NCBI GenBank assembly: GCA_024305105.1
Contig: JAMWZA010000047.1
Span: 1-33,520, forward strand
Length of the DNA: 33,520 nt
Source of the DNA: Marinoscillum sp.
GTDB lineage: Bacteria > Bacteroidota > Bacteroidia > Cytophagales > Cyclobacteriaceae
Direction of reading: 5' to 3'
Every line of letters begins with the position of its first letter. Position 1 is the stretch's first letter. Under the pieces are notes generated by a model that saw nothing but the letters and a program-made list of their open reading frames with translations, ran no database searches and was not told where the DNA came from. The position numbers and the translations under genes were made by a program. Of this stretch, positions 8,091 to 15,557 are shown piece after piece.

Positions 8091-10847
8091 ATGTTTAAAA
8101 ACGTACTACTCGTCCTATACACTATGCTACTCTGGATTTTAACATGTCCAGTAGATGCTGCACAAGTTGATTCAACTTTTATCAAAAGTGTTGATGAAGC
8201 TTATCAGAAAGGTGAGATATCAAGAGACTCTGCGCTGGAAGCTTACTATTCTCAGGCTTTGACAGCATTTGATAACTATGATTTTGGCATAAGCCGCTGG
8301 TTGCTTGATTATTATGAATCGTTGTTAGCTGAGAATGATTCAATCGAACAGGCTAATTCCAAATTGTTATACGCTCAAATGTTAATGGAAGAAGGAGAGC
8401 GCGCAGACGCTATTGAATATCTATCAGAATCCCTGAGTATATACAAATCCCTGAAAGACAGTAGTAAGTACATGCTTGTACTGTTAAAGTTAGGCCATAA
8501 TTACAATTATATTGGTGATCACATAGGGGCTAGAGAGTATTATAATGACTGTATTGAGATTGCACATGAATTGAATAATCTTGTTGTAGAAGGATCATGT
8601 TTGTACAACATTGGAGGGACTTATGCCGATGATGAAAATTATGAGAAAGGATTTGATTTTTATAATAGAGCAATAGCGTTAGCTAATGAATCCTTGGACA
8701 AGGAGTTGCTTCATAAGATTTATCACGCCATGTCTTTAGACTATAAAAACCAGGGTAACTACGAGCTTGCAGAGGATTTTGGTAGGAGAAGTTTGAGTGT
8801 CAGCAGAGAAATGAAGAGTAAACGAGCTATAGGATTTAGCTATCAGGGCCTGGGCATGTTGTTTTTTGATTTAGGCAACCTGGATTCTTCAGAATACTAC
8901 ATGGATCAAACGTTAAGCATAGCAAATGAGATTTCAAACCATCAACTTGGGTTTAATGCCAAAGAAATCTTAGAACAAATTTATTATAAAACCGGTAACT
9001 ATAAGAGGGCCTACGACACCTACAAACAAATGATGAAGCAGGAGGATTCTTTGTATACCCTTCAAAACACACAGCTTCTTGCCTCAATAAAAGAAAAGTA
9101 TCAAAACGAGAAACAAGAGCGCGAGCTTGCTGAAAAAAACCTGCAACTACAGGAAGCGGATAGCAACCTGATTAGGCAGCGGAATACGCAGCTCATTTTG
9201 GTTTTTGTGGTTGTGCTGTTGATACTGATCACTATACTAATTTATAGAGGTTATACTTTACGCCAGCGAGCAAACGATATCTTGCAATCGAAGAATGCAG
9301 AAATTCAAGAACATCTGAAGGAAATTGAGCATGTAAACGCCAATAAATCCCGTTGGTTTGTAAATGTTGCCCATGAGCTTCGGACCCCACTTACACTCAT
9401 AAAAGGACCGATCCAACGAATACTTAGAAATTCTAAACTCTCAACAAACGTTCATGCGGATTTGCAGTTGGTAGAACGAAACACTAAGAGTCTTAGTAAT
9501 CTGGTAAATGAGATTCTCGATCTTTCTAAAATGGAGGAGGGCGAAGTGTCGGTAAAAGAATCCGTTTTTGAGCTAGGGGACATGATTATGACTGTGGTGG
9601 CTGCTTTTGAATCCAGGGCAGATCAGTTAGGCATTCAGCTGAAAAGCCAAATCAATACGGAAGCTCACATTTTAGCAGATAAGGATAAGCTAAATAAGGT
9701 GTTGATCAATTTGATCTCCAATGCCTTGAAGTTCACCTCATCGGGAGGTACTGTGGAAGTGATATTTGCAAGGCCTAAGAATAGGACTTTTCGGATTATC
9801 GTTAAAGATAATGGGAGAGGAATACCACCAGCCGATATTAACCGTGTATTTGATCGTTTTTTCCAATCAAGTAGAGATAGCCAGGAGGTTACTGGAGGCA
9901 CGGGTATTGGACTGGCTTTGAGCAAAGAGATTGCTGAGATGCATGGTGGTCAGTTATCTGTAACAAGTACGCCTGGAATGGGAAGTTCGTTTACCCTGGT
10001 CCTTCCTGAGGAGATAGAAGCTTCCAGGCCTCCATTTGGGGCTAATAAAACAACCGTGGAGGAAGTGGAGTCCGGTTTGGTCGTTTCCTCTGACGGAATC
10101 ATAAACGTAGATCGCAAGCCAAAACTTCTGCTATTAGAAGACAACGAAGATATGGCATCTTATATCGCTTCGCTCTTGTCTGATCACTTTGAAGTAAAAG
10201 CGGCAAAATCTGGTATTATGGGGTTGGAGATGCTAGGGTCTTATGACATCAAATTCATCATCTCAGATATCATGATGCCGGAGATGGATGGAGTGACATT
10301 CCTGAAAAAGGTAAAGTCAGACCCACTTTGGAGACATTTGCCGTTCATACATCTCACAGCACTTTCTGATGAAAATCTCAAGAAGGAACTACTGCAAATA
10401 GGCATTGATGACTTTTTGATGAAACCATTCGATCAGGAAGAACTGATTATCCGTGTCCATAATCTATACAATAATTATATCCAGCGAATATCGCTGGATG
10501 GGGAATCGAAACAGGAAGTTTCTCATGATGAAAAAATGATGAACATTCTCAAAAAAGAGGTGCTAACGCATCTTGAGGATACCAATTTCAACGTGTTAAG
10601 ACTAGCTGACGGTGCCGCCATGAGCGAGCGTCAGCTTTACCGCTACCTGAAGGCGGCCACCGGGTTAACACCACTTCAATTCATACAGGAAATCAAATTA
10701 ACCAAAGCCAATGATTTGGCACGGAAGAAAGTCTATTCCAGTACATCGGAGCTATCGTCAGCAGTGGGATTCAAGCAGCCAGCTTATTTTGCTACATTGT
10801 TCGAAAAGCGGTTTGGAAAGAAGCCAGCGGTTATTCTGAAGGCTTAG
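8091..10847 (+). CDS. TPR-containing hybrid histidine kinase / response regulator with AraC-type output domain (second copy)
   Basis: A 918-residue phosphorelay protein with the same architecture as the 3109-5943 product. The frame is open from 8031, but the ATG at 8091 puts a typical signal peptide (MFKNVLLVLYTMLLWILTC, then VDAAQ) at the N-terminus, so I choose it. TPR-type helical repeats fill about 60-340, a coiled segment leads to one membrane helix (about 366-385), then HisKA with His428 in NVAHELRTPL, HATPase_c with DNGRGIP and GGTGIGLALSKEI (near 602), a receiver with Asp726 in IISDIMMPEMDG, and an AraC-type helix-turn-helix in the last 95 residues (SERQLYRYLKAATGLTPLQF). The stop overlaps the convergent LytTR gene by 4 bases. 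Target genes are unknown. Confidence 0.93.
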   Translation: MFKNVLLVLYTMLLWILTCPVDAAQVDSTFIKSVDEAYQKGEISRDSALEAYYSQALTAFDNYDFGISRWLLDYYESLLAENDSIEQANSKLLYAQMLMEEGERADAIEYLSESLSIYKSLKDSSKYMLVLLKLGHNYNYIGDHIGAREYYNDCIEIAHELNNLVVEGSCLYNIGGTYADDENYEKGFDFYNRAIALANESLDKELLHKIYHAMSLDYKNQGNYELAEDFGRRSLSVSREMKSKRAIGFSYQGLGMLFFDLGNLDSSEYYMDQTLSIANEISNHQLGFNAKEILEQIYYKTGNYKRAYDTYKQMMKQEDSLYTLQNTQLLASIKEKYQNEKQERELAEKNLQLQEADSNLIRQRNTQLILVFVVVLLILITILIYRGYTLRQRANDILQSKNAEIQEHLKEIEHVNANKSRWFVNVAHELRTPLTLIKGPIQRILRNSKLSTNVHADLQLVERNTKSLSNLVNEILDLSKMEEGEVSVKESVFELGDMIMTVVAAFESRADQLGIQLKSQINTEAHILADKDKLNKVLINLISNALKFTSSGGTVEVIFARPKNRTFRIIVKDNGRGIPPADINRVFDRFFQSSRDSQEVTGGTGIGLALSKEIAEMHGGQLSVTSTPGMGSSFTLVLPEEIEASRPPFGANKTTVEEVESGLVVSSDGIINVDRKPKLLLLEDNEDMASYIASLLSDHFEVKAAKSGIMGLEMLGSYDIKFIISDIMMPEMDGVTFLKKVKSDPLWRHLPFIHLTALSDENLKKELLQIGIDDFLMKPFDQEELIIRVHNLYNNYIQRISLDGESKQEVSHDEKMMNILKKEVLTHLEDTNFNVLRLADGAAMSERQLYRYLKAATGLTPLQFIQEIKLTKANDLARKKVYSSTSELSSAVGFKQPAYFATLFEKRFGKKPAVILKA

Positions 10848-11593
10848 CTTTCTAATGCTGCAAGTGCAGCCTTTTTGTAAGTCCGGCTTATTTTGACAGT
10901 AGTGCCACCAACTAGAAGGTCTTCTTTTCCAAATGTGCTTACGTGATGTTTATTGACCAGAAAGGAGCGATGAACTCGAATGAAATGTACCGGTAGTTTG
11001 TCCTGCAGTTCACTGATTTTTTCTTTGGTTATCACCTGCTTATTTGGCAGGTGAAGTTTTACGTAATCAGCGAGACTTTCAACCATCATTAGGTCTTGAA
11101 TGTTGATAGGTTTATTCTGGCGATCTACTCTCACAATTAGTTGCTCAACCTTATTCTTTTCTGTTTGCTCTTCCATTTTGTTCAGTAAATGCTCTTTTCT
11201 TTGGTACCTTTTGATAAGCAAGACGAATGCGTTGACAAATACAATAAAGTAGAGGGTGCTCGTAAGCAAGAAGAGATTGGTGGAGTAGGGGTTGAGGTTT
11301 TGATAGTTGTAATTAGCCAGGACTATTAATGCAGCTGCGAGTACTACCATCTCCAGGTAGACTGATACGATCAGTGTATAGAGAAAATACAACCCAAAAC
11401 GGAAATATCGGTGCTTCAGCAAATAGTGCGGAACCAACCAGTAGTTGAAAAAGTAGGAGGTAGCTAATGCAACCGGAAGTAAAAAGGAAACAAAATAAAA
11501 CGACTTGATAAAATCCCCATCTGCCTGACCAAATGTGATGATCAAAAAGGTAGAAACCAATACCCAAAAAAGAATGTGCTGTAACAAACGCAT
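10844..11593 (-). CDS. Membrane-anchored LytTR family DNA-binding protein
   Basis: A 249-residue protein with four predicted membrane helices in the first 130 residues, a short charged linker (KRYQRKEHLLNKMEEQTEKN), and a LytTR DNA-binding domain from about 148 to the end (MMVESLADYVKLHL, KISELQDKLP, FIRVHRSFLVNKHHV, KISRTYKKAAL). The membrane part resembles the four-helix N-terminus of LytS/YehU-type kinases, but kinase and receiver domains are absent, so it is a one-component membrane regulator. The longer frame begins with TTG at 11599; the ATG at 11593 (MRLLQHILFW) is the better start. Target genes are unknown; the divergent ExbB-like gene is the nearest candidate. Confidence 0.88.
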   Translation of the reverse strand: MRLLQHILFWVLVSTFLIITFGQADGDFIKSFYFVSFLLPVALATSYFFNYWLVPHYLLKHRYFRFGLYFLYTLIVSVYLEMVVLAAALIVLANYNYQNLNPYSTNLFLLTSTLYFIVFVNAFVLLIKRYQRKEHLLNKMEEQTEKNKVEQLIVRVDRQNKPINIQDLMMVESLADYVKLHLPNKQVITKEKISELQDKLPVHFIRVHRSFLVNKHHVSTFGKEDLLVGGTTVKISRTYKKAALAALES

Positions 11594-11680
11594 AATCAAT
11601 GATTTGATTCGAAATTCGCCATTTTAATGGAATATGCAGTATTTTATCGATGAATGACAGGTTTGGAAAGGTATTCTAAC

Positions 11681-11712
11681 TTGTCGACAGGTACCCATAG
11701 CGTCTAGCTTTG
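11681..11712 (+). promoter_or_regulatory. Bacteroidota-type promoter for the ExbB-like gene
   Basis: TTG at 11681-11683, a 21-base spacer, and TAGCTTTG at 11705-11712, an exact match to the Bacteroidota -7 consensus TAnnTTTG. Transcription would begin around 11718, leaving about 30 bases before the ATG at 11749. The heptamer GACAGGT occurs at 11656-11662 and again at 11686-11692, exactly 30 bases apart, the second copy inside the spacer. Confidence 0.65.
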
Positions 11713-11748
11713 ACCCATCAATTTGTTTCAATTAAATGTACTAAAGTT

Positions 11749-12117
11749 ATGATCGATTTATTTCTAATGGGTGGCCCGCTTTTCATGGGCATGATCACTT
11801 TGATTCTCTTGGCAGGTGCTGCTGTGGCAGTCAAGTCACTGATGAGTATCCTCAATGGAGGAGATGTTGAAAGTATTCGTAAGACAATCGACTATGTGAG
11901 GTCCATTGGTCTATTGGCGTTAGTCATGGGAATCCTTGGGCAGATGATTGGCTTGTTCAGCGCATTTCAGGCCATCGAAGAGATGGGTTCAGTTTCTCCA
12001 GCATTGCTGGCAGGCGGATTGAAAGTGTCTGCCATCACGACCATTTACGGTATGATTTGCTTCGTGCTTTGTTATCTGTTTTACTTTGGGTTGTCACTTA
12101 TGATAAGTAAGAAGTAA
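11749..12117 (+). CDS. Small MotA/TolQ/ExbB-type proton channel family protein
   Basis: A 122-residue inner-membrane protein with three hydrophobic helices. The segment VMGILGQMIGLFSAFQAIEEMG followed by SPALLAGGLKVSAITTIYG is the core of the MotA/TolQ/ExbB family; the usual large cytoplasmic portions are missing, giving the minimal form seen in Bacteroidota. These proteins normally conduct protons to power TonB- or flagellum-type complexes, with an ExbD/MotB partner, but no partner gene is adjacent. The frame opens at a TTG at 11710, which sits inside the promoter; the ATG at 11749 is chosen. It converges on the M56-TonB gene and shares its terminator. Function as a TonB driver is inference. 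Confidence 0.82.
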   Translation: MIDLFLMGGPLFMGMITLILLAGAAVAVKSLMSILNGGDVESIRKTIDYVRSIGLLALVMGILGQMIGLFSAFQAIEEMGSVSPALLAGGLKVSAITTIYGMICFVLCYLFYFGLSLMISKK

Positions 12118-12120
12118 TCT

Positions 12121-12157
12121 AAAAAAGGCGATCCCAAAGTTTGAGATCGCCTTTTGT
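12121..12157. terminator. Bidirectional terminator between the ExbB-like and M56-TonB genes
   Basis: GGCGATC (12127-12133) pairs with GATCGCC (12145-12151); the arms are flanked by an A tract on the left and TTTT on the right, so the hairpin ends transcripts from both directions. It begins 3 bases after one stop codon and ends 4 bases before the other. Confidence 0.85.
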
Positions 12158-12161
12158 CAAC

Positions 12162-13931
12162 TTAGTTGGTCTGAGTCAATCGTGATGATCGGTAGCCTAT
12201 GAAACTTACAACCAGATCATTGGATTCGTCCGATAATTTGAGTTTAAAGTTTCCTTTTAGATCAGAAACAGTTCCATGATTCGTACCTTCCTCGACAATA
12301 GACGCACCAGGTAATGGTGTGCCAGATTCTGAATCATAGATTGTACCAGACCATATCCCCTGATCATAGTTAGCACCAACTTTTAATTGTTGCTGGTTGG
12401 ATTCCACTTTTTCTATGATAATTGCATTTTGGTTGTCTCCATCTTCAGGTGTATTATCTAACTTAAAGATGATCGGCAGGACCATTCGCACTCTTACGGT
12501 TTTGCCTCTCTGAGATCCAGGTGTAAATTTCTTCGTCCCTGAGACTACTCTTACTGCTTCTGCATCGCATCCGGCTCCAATTCCTTTTACTGCTTTTACG
12601 TCGGTCACAGAACCATCCTTTTCTACTATAAATTGTACATACACGCGTCCTTCTACTCCGGCTTTACGTGCTTGTAATGGATAAGTCATTTCATTGCCTA
12701 CATAGTTGTAAAAGGCATCCATTCCTCCCGGATACTCTGGTTGGGTCTCTACTAATGTGAAGACCTCACCATCCATTTTAGATTTTTCGGATAGGTAATT
12801 GAAGTTCGCTCCGTCCTTTTTAATGGCGATATAAACAACTCCAGCTTCCTTGTCTACGTCCATAGAATGAATGGTGCTGGGGTCCAGGTCTTGTAAGGAC
12901 TCAGCATTTTCAATCGACCCTTTGATGTCGGAGATTTCATTGCCTTCGATCGTCAATTTTGTAAAGGCTAGTTGATCTTGTACATCTACCAGGCGCTTTT
13001 GCATAGCTGGAGGTAACTGGTCAAAGGTAATCGCATTATTCATCTGGCCCATTTCCTTGAGGTCCTGATCCAATTCTTCACTACAGGCAAATACCACAAA
13101 TAGTACCGCCAAAAGAGAAAGTAGAGCTCCAAATTTCCATGGGCTCACTCGTTTTACATTCCGTTTCATTGCTTTTAGTCGTTTTAAGATTAAACCATCG
13201 TGAAAAGAGCTGGCCAAGCTCAATCCATTCGATTTTAAAGTAGAACTGATCAGTATAGACGAATACAGGTCATGATTATAGCTTTTCAGCACATAGGCAT
13301 CAGCCTGATATTCGTGTATTTTTTTAATTTCTTTATTGATAAACCATGCACTTGGAAGCCACCAAAATACCAGACGATAGAGCTGGAAAAATAGTAAGTC
13401 GTAAGTGTGACCTAATCGAGCATGTGCTTTTTCGTGTTTGAGAATTGCGTCGTATTCATTCTTGTTTTCTTCAATTTGAGGAGCGATAAAGATCCAGTTA
13501 AAGAAGGTAAAGCTTCCATCAATCTGGTTCGATTTATAAATCTGTACACCATCAACCTGCAGTTTCTGACTAGACTGCTTTAGTTTGATCAAATAGCTAA
13601 GACTGGATGCCAATCTAAATAAGTAAAATGCACTTATTAGCGCATAAGCATACCACAGAAAATTCCAGTTTAGACCTGTTTCCTCAGCGGAAGTTGTAAG
13701 TGTGAGGGCTTCCAGCGGGATGCTTTGTAGCGTGGTATCATTAGCAGGAGAAGAAACCCAATCGCCAATGATTCTTGGGAGTTTGAGAAATGGAATGGTG
13801 AGTGAAAGTAGGGTGGAAGCGAAAAGATATATCCGCATTTTTCCATACTGTGACTCATTTTTCAGAAAGAACCAGTAGCCGGCAATCAAGCTCAGATGAA
13901 TGATAGAGAGTTCAAGTAAGTAATTGCTCAT
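12162..13931 (-). CDS. BlaR1-like M56 metallopeptidase fused to TonB C-terminal and carboxypeptidase-regulatory-like domains
   Basis: A 589-residue membrane protein. Residues 1-115 hold N-terminal membrane helices; the M56 zinc peptidase has HEKAH at 166-170 and the downstream glutamate in HEYQAD (Glu207). A membrane helix at about 267-283 is followed by a linker, a TonB C-terminal domain (about 405-490: PGGMDAFYNYVG, YPLQARKAGVEGRVYVQFIV, FTPGSQRGKTVRVRMVLP), and a last 60-residue segment (SGTIYDSESGTPLPGASIV to SFIGYRSS) that matches the carboxypeptidase-regulatory-like fold found at the N-terminus of SusC-type receptors, ending a little early. It overlaps the BlaI gene by 4 bases, the standard repressor/sensor-protease operon: signal activates the protease, repressor is removed. 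Inducer unknown; no beta-lactamase is nearby. Confidence 0.9.
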   Translation of the reverse strand: MSNYLLELSIIHLSLIAGYWFFLKNESQYGKMRIYLFASTLLSLTIPFLKLPRIIGDWVSSPANDTTLQSIPLEALTLTTSAEETGLNWNFLWYAYALISAFYLFRLASSLSYLIKLKQSSQKLQVDGVQIYKSNQIDGSFTFFNWIFIAPQIEENKNEYDAILKHEKAHARLGHTYDLLFFQLYRLVFWWLPSAWFINKEIKKIHEYQADAYVLKSYNHDLYSSILISSTLKSNGLSLASSFHDGLILKRLKAMKRNVKRVSPWKFGALLSLLAVLFVVFACSEELDQDLKEMGQMNNAITFDQLPPAMQKRLVDVQDQLAFTKLTIEGNEISDIKGSIENAESLQDLDPSTIHSMDVDKEAGVVYIAIKKDGANFNYLSEKSKMDGEVFTLVETQPEYPGGMDAFYNYVGNEMTYPLQARKAGVEGRVYVQFIVEKDGSVTDVKAVKGIGAGCDAEAVRVVSGTKKFTPGSQRGKTVRVRMVLPIIFKLDNTPEDGDNQNAIIIEKVESNQQQLKVGANYDQGIWSGTIYDSESGTPLPGASIVEEGTNHGTVSDLKGNFKLKLSDESNDLVVSFIGYRSSRLTQTN

Positions 13932-14290
13932 GAGTCCTTGTCTTTAAGTTCCTTTAATAGCTCTTCCAATTCATTCAGGCTGAGGTTATCCTCCTTAGTG
14001 AAAAAGGAGACCATCTGCTGATAGGAGCCGCTGAAATATTTGGAAACAAACCCCTTCATGAATGATTTAGTATAGGCCTCTTTAGTAATGAGTGGATGGT
14101 ATTTGTGCGATTTCCCATGTGATTCATGCCCAACAAATCCTTTTTGTTGCAGTATCCTTACGATAGTAGAGACTGTGTTGTAGGCAGGTTTTGGTTCAGG
14201 TAGCTCCTTTATCACTTCTTTGACAAAGGCGGAATCCAAGTTCCATAAGACCTGCATAATTTCTTCTTCTGCTTTGGTTAATTCTTTCAT
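13928..14290 (-). CDS. BlaI/MecI/CopY family transcriptional repressor
   Basis: A 120-residue winged-helix repressor. MKELTKAEEEIMQVLWNLD opens the family-typical first helix, KPAYNTVSTIVRILQQKGFVG is the recognition region, and SHKYHPLITKEAY is the wing; the C-terminal half is the dimerisation region where BlaR-type proteases act in characterised systems. The longest frame starts with TTG at 14314, but the ATG at 14290 gives the family N-terminus exactly. The stop overlaps the start of the M56 gene. Three matching palindromes upstream, one over the predicted transcription start, indicate that it represses its own operon. Confidence 0.93.
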   Translation of the reverse strand: MKELTKAEEEIMQVLWNLDSAFVKEVIKELPEPKPAYNTVSTIVRILQQKGFVGHESHGKSHKYHPLITKEAYTKSFMKGFVSKYFSGSYQQMVSFFTKEDNLSLNELEELLKELKDKDS

Positions 14291-14330
14291 AGTATTTGAT
14301 TTCCCGGGTGTCAAAAAGCTGATTTAGTTT

Positions 14331-14410
14331 GGATCATTCTAAGAGCTGTGACAAGGTCTCTTGTAGTAAACTTCGTTTGTTACTCCTTATCTCCAGTATC
14401 AGAATGATCC
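14331..14410. repeat. 10-base inverted repeat in the BlaI leader
   Basis: GGATCATTCT at 14331-14340 and its exact reverse complement at 14401-14410 enclose 60 bases. On the leftward transcript from the predicted start near 14446 both arms fall in the untranslated leader, the inner arm ending about 40 bases before the BlaI start codon. It could form a leader stem; no terminator T tract is seen. Confidence 0.45.
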
Positions 14411-14436
14411 GGTAAATGAAGCAAACAGATTCATTC

Positions 14437-14452
14437 AACTAAATCATTAGTT
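14437..14452. promoter_or_regulatory. BlaI operator O1 (predicted)
   Basis: Perfect palindrome AACTAA-N4-TTAGTT. It covers the predicted transcription start of the blaI-M56 operon, immediately downstream of the -7 element. Confidence 0.8.
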
Positions 14453-14484
14453 CAAAACTAAAGTCTTAGTTAGTAACTTCCAAA
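14453..14484 (-). promoter_or_regulatory. Promoter of the BlaI/M56-TonB operon
   Basis: Read leftward: TTTG at 14484-14481, a 20-base spacer, then TAGTTTTG at 14460-14453, an exact TAnnTTTG. This is the Bacteroidota promoter layout. Operator O2 occupies the -7/spacer side, O1 the start site, O3 the region just upstream of TTTG. Confidence 0.75.
14456..14471. promoter_or_regulatory. BlaI operator O2 (predicted)
   Basis: Second perfect AACTAA-N4-TTAGTT, centred 19 bases from O1. It overlaps the -7 element and the spacer of the leftward promoter. Confidence 0.8.
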
Positions 14485-14490
14485 TTTTAT

Positions 14491-14506
14491 AACTAAAATA
14501 TTAGTT
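14491..14506. promoter_or_regulatory. BlaI operator O3 (predicted)
   Basis: Third perfect AACTAA-N4-TTAGTT, centred 35 bases from O2 and lying upstream of the leftward -33 element, 92 bases before the divergent lipoprotein start, so it could also affect that gene. Confidence 0.75.
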
Positions 14507-14598
14507 AAAGTCTAATTATTCTATTGATAATCAGTGTTTTGTGTTGATTTATAATTAAGTATTTGCTATATTCCTGAGGAGATGGAACCGTTACAGCT

Positions 14599-15042
14599 AT
14601 GAAAAATGCATATTTTATTTCCGTATTTATTTCACTACTCATACTCCTTTCTTGTAAGGAGGAGAGGCTGCGTAAGGTGGATGTTGAAGACTCCAACTGT
14701 CAAAGAGTGAGTTCTCCTCTGGGCTGCCAGGACAGCACGCTATTTATGGTGACTATTTCTGGCCAAATGAAAGGAACCAGTATGTATGTCATGGCTCCAG
14801 CAGAGTACCCGGATTCCATTTTTTTAGATTGTGGCGACTGGACACTAGATGGCGACAATCATTGCGTGAGAGAATCGGGTCAATCCAGAAAGTCCGATTT
14901 TACCTATACGGCTTATATGCGGTGTATCCCGGCCAATGCTTTTTTCGGACCACTTGATTTTGATCTGAGAGAGTCAGTTCCCTCGTCCTTGTTCGGCTCA
15001 CCTGTTGATTTTGAAAATAAGGTGACAGTCGATTGTCGATAG
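14599..15042 (+). CDS. Cysteine-rich hypothetical lipoprotein
   Basis: A 147-residue protein I do not recognise. It starts with a lipoprotein signal (MKNAYFISVFISLLILLSC; LLSC lipobox, acylated Cys19). The mature part has six further cysteines (34, 43, 78, 89, 109, 146), an even number compatible with three disulfides in the periplasm or on the outer membrane. No catalytic motif is apparent. It is divergent from the blaI operon, 92 bases from operator O3, so it may belong to the same regulon. No exact TAnnTTTG promoter is seen in its own upstream region. Confidence 0.72.
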   Translation: MKNAYFISVFISLLILLSCKEERLRKVDVEDSNCQRVSSPLGCQDSTLFMVTISGQMKGTSMYVMAPAEYPDSIFLDCGDWTLDGDNHCVRESGQSRKSDFTYTAYMRCIPANAFFGPLDFDLRESVPSSLFGSPVDFENKVTVDCR

Positions 15043-15136
15043 AATCCAAACAAATTTAGAATTTCACAAAATCACCAATTTCTCCAGATTCTGTCCAGAA
15101 TTGTCTCTTAATATCGCAGGTAGATTGCCATTAGTA

Positions 15137-15457
15137 ATGTATATCAGAACAAAATATCTGCGTAAAACATCTAGTAATTATACCAACAGCATTATAGCTG
15201 CTGCAATACTTATCGTGATGGTTTTGGTGGAACTTTGCGATGGAGTTGTTTTCGATTTAGCGGAATGTTCCATATTGATAGAGATGTTAACATTGGTTAA
15301 TGTGGTATTGGTTTCAACACTGCTTATCAGGTCTGTATCTACCTACAGTAAACAAGAACACTTTTTTGGTCAAATGCGCATCATTTTCTTAATCAGGGGT
15401 TCTGAAAAGTTTCTAAACAAAATCTTAAAAGGCCCCATTAGAATAAATGCTCCTTAG
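15137..15457 (+). CDS. Small hypothetical protein with two membrane segments
   Basis: A 106-residue frame from the ATG at 15137 (the frame is open from a TTG at 15101). Two hydrophobic stretches are visible, NSIIAAAILIVMVLVEL and IEMLTLVNVVLVSTLLI, with basic residues at both ends. No family is recognised. It lies on the same strand 94 bases after the lipoprotein and 100 bases before the efflux adaptor. Coding status is uncertain: composition is compatible but there is no conserved motif. Confidence 0.4.
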   Translation: MYIRTKYLRKTSSNYTNSIIAAAILIVMVLVELCDGVVFDLAECSILIEMLTLVNVVLVSTLLIRSVSTYSKQEHFFGQMRIIFLIRGSEKFLNKILKGPIRINAP

Positions 15458-15557
15458 CTACAGCTGGATACATTAAAGTCACGTCTAAATCTCATACATT
15501 TCTATTAGCCTGGAGGTGTCGAGAAAATAACCAACTGTACACTTTTATTAATATGTT

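Noticed and set aside
12158-12168. CAACT-T-AGTTG palindrome at the end of the M56 gene
   Set aside because: It mostly consists of the last codons and stop of the gene, and its spacing differs from the operators.
14324-14329. Possible fourth BlaI half site TTAGTT
   Set aside because: The partner AACTAA arm is missing at the required 4-base spacing, so it is not counted as an operator.
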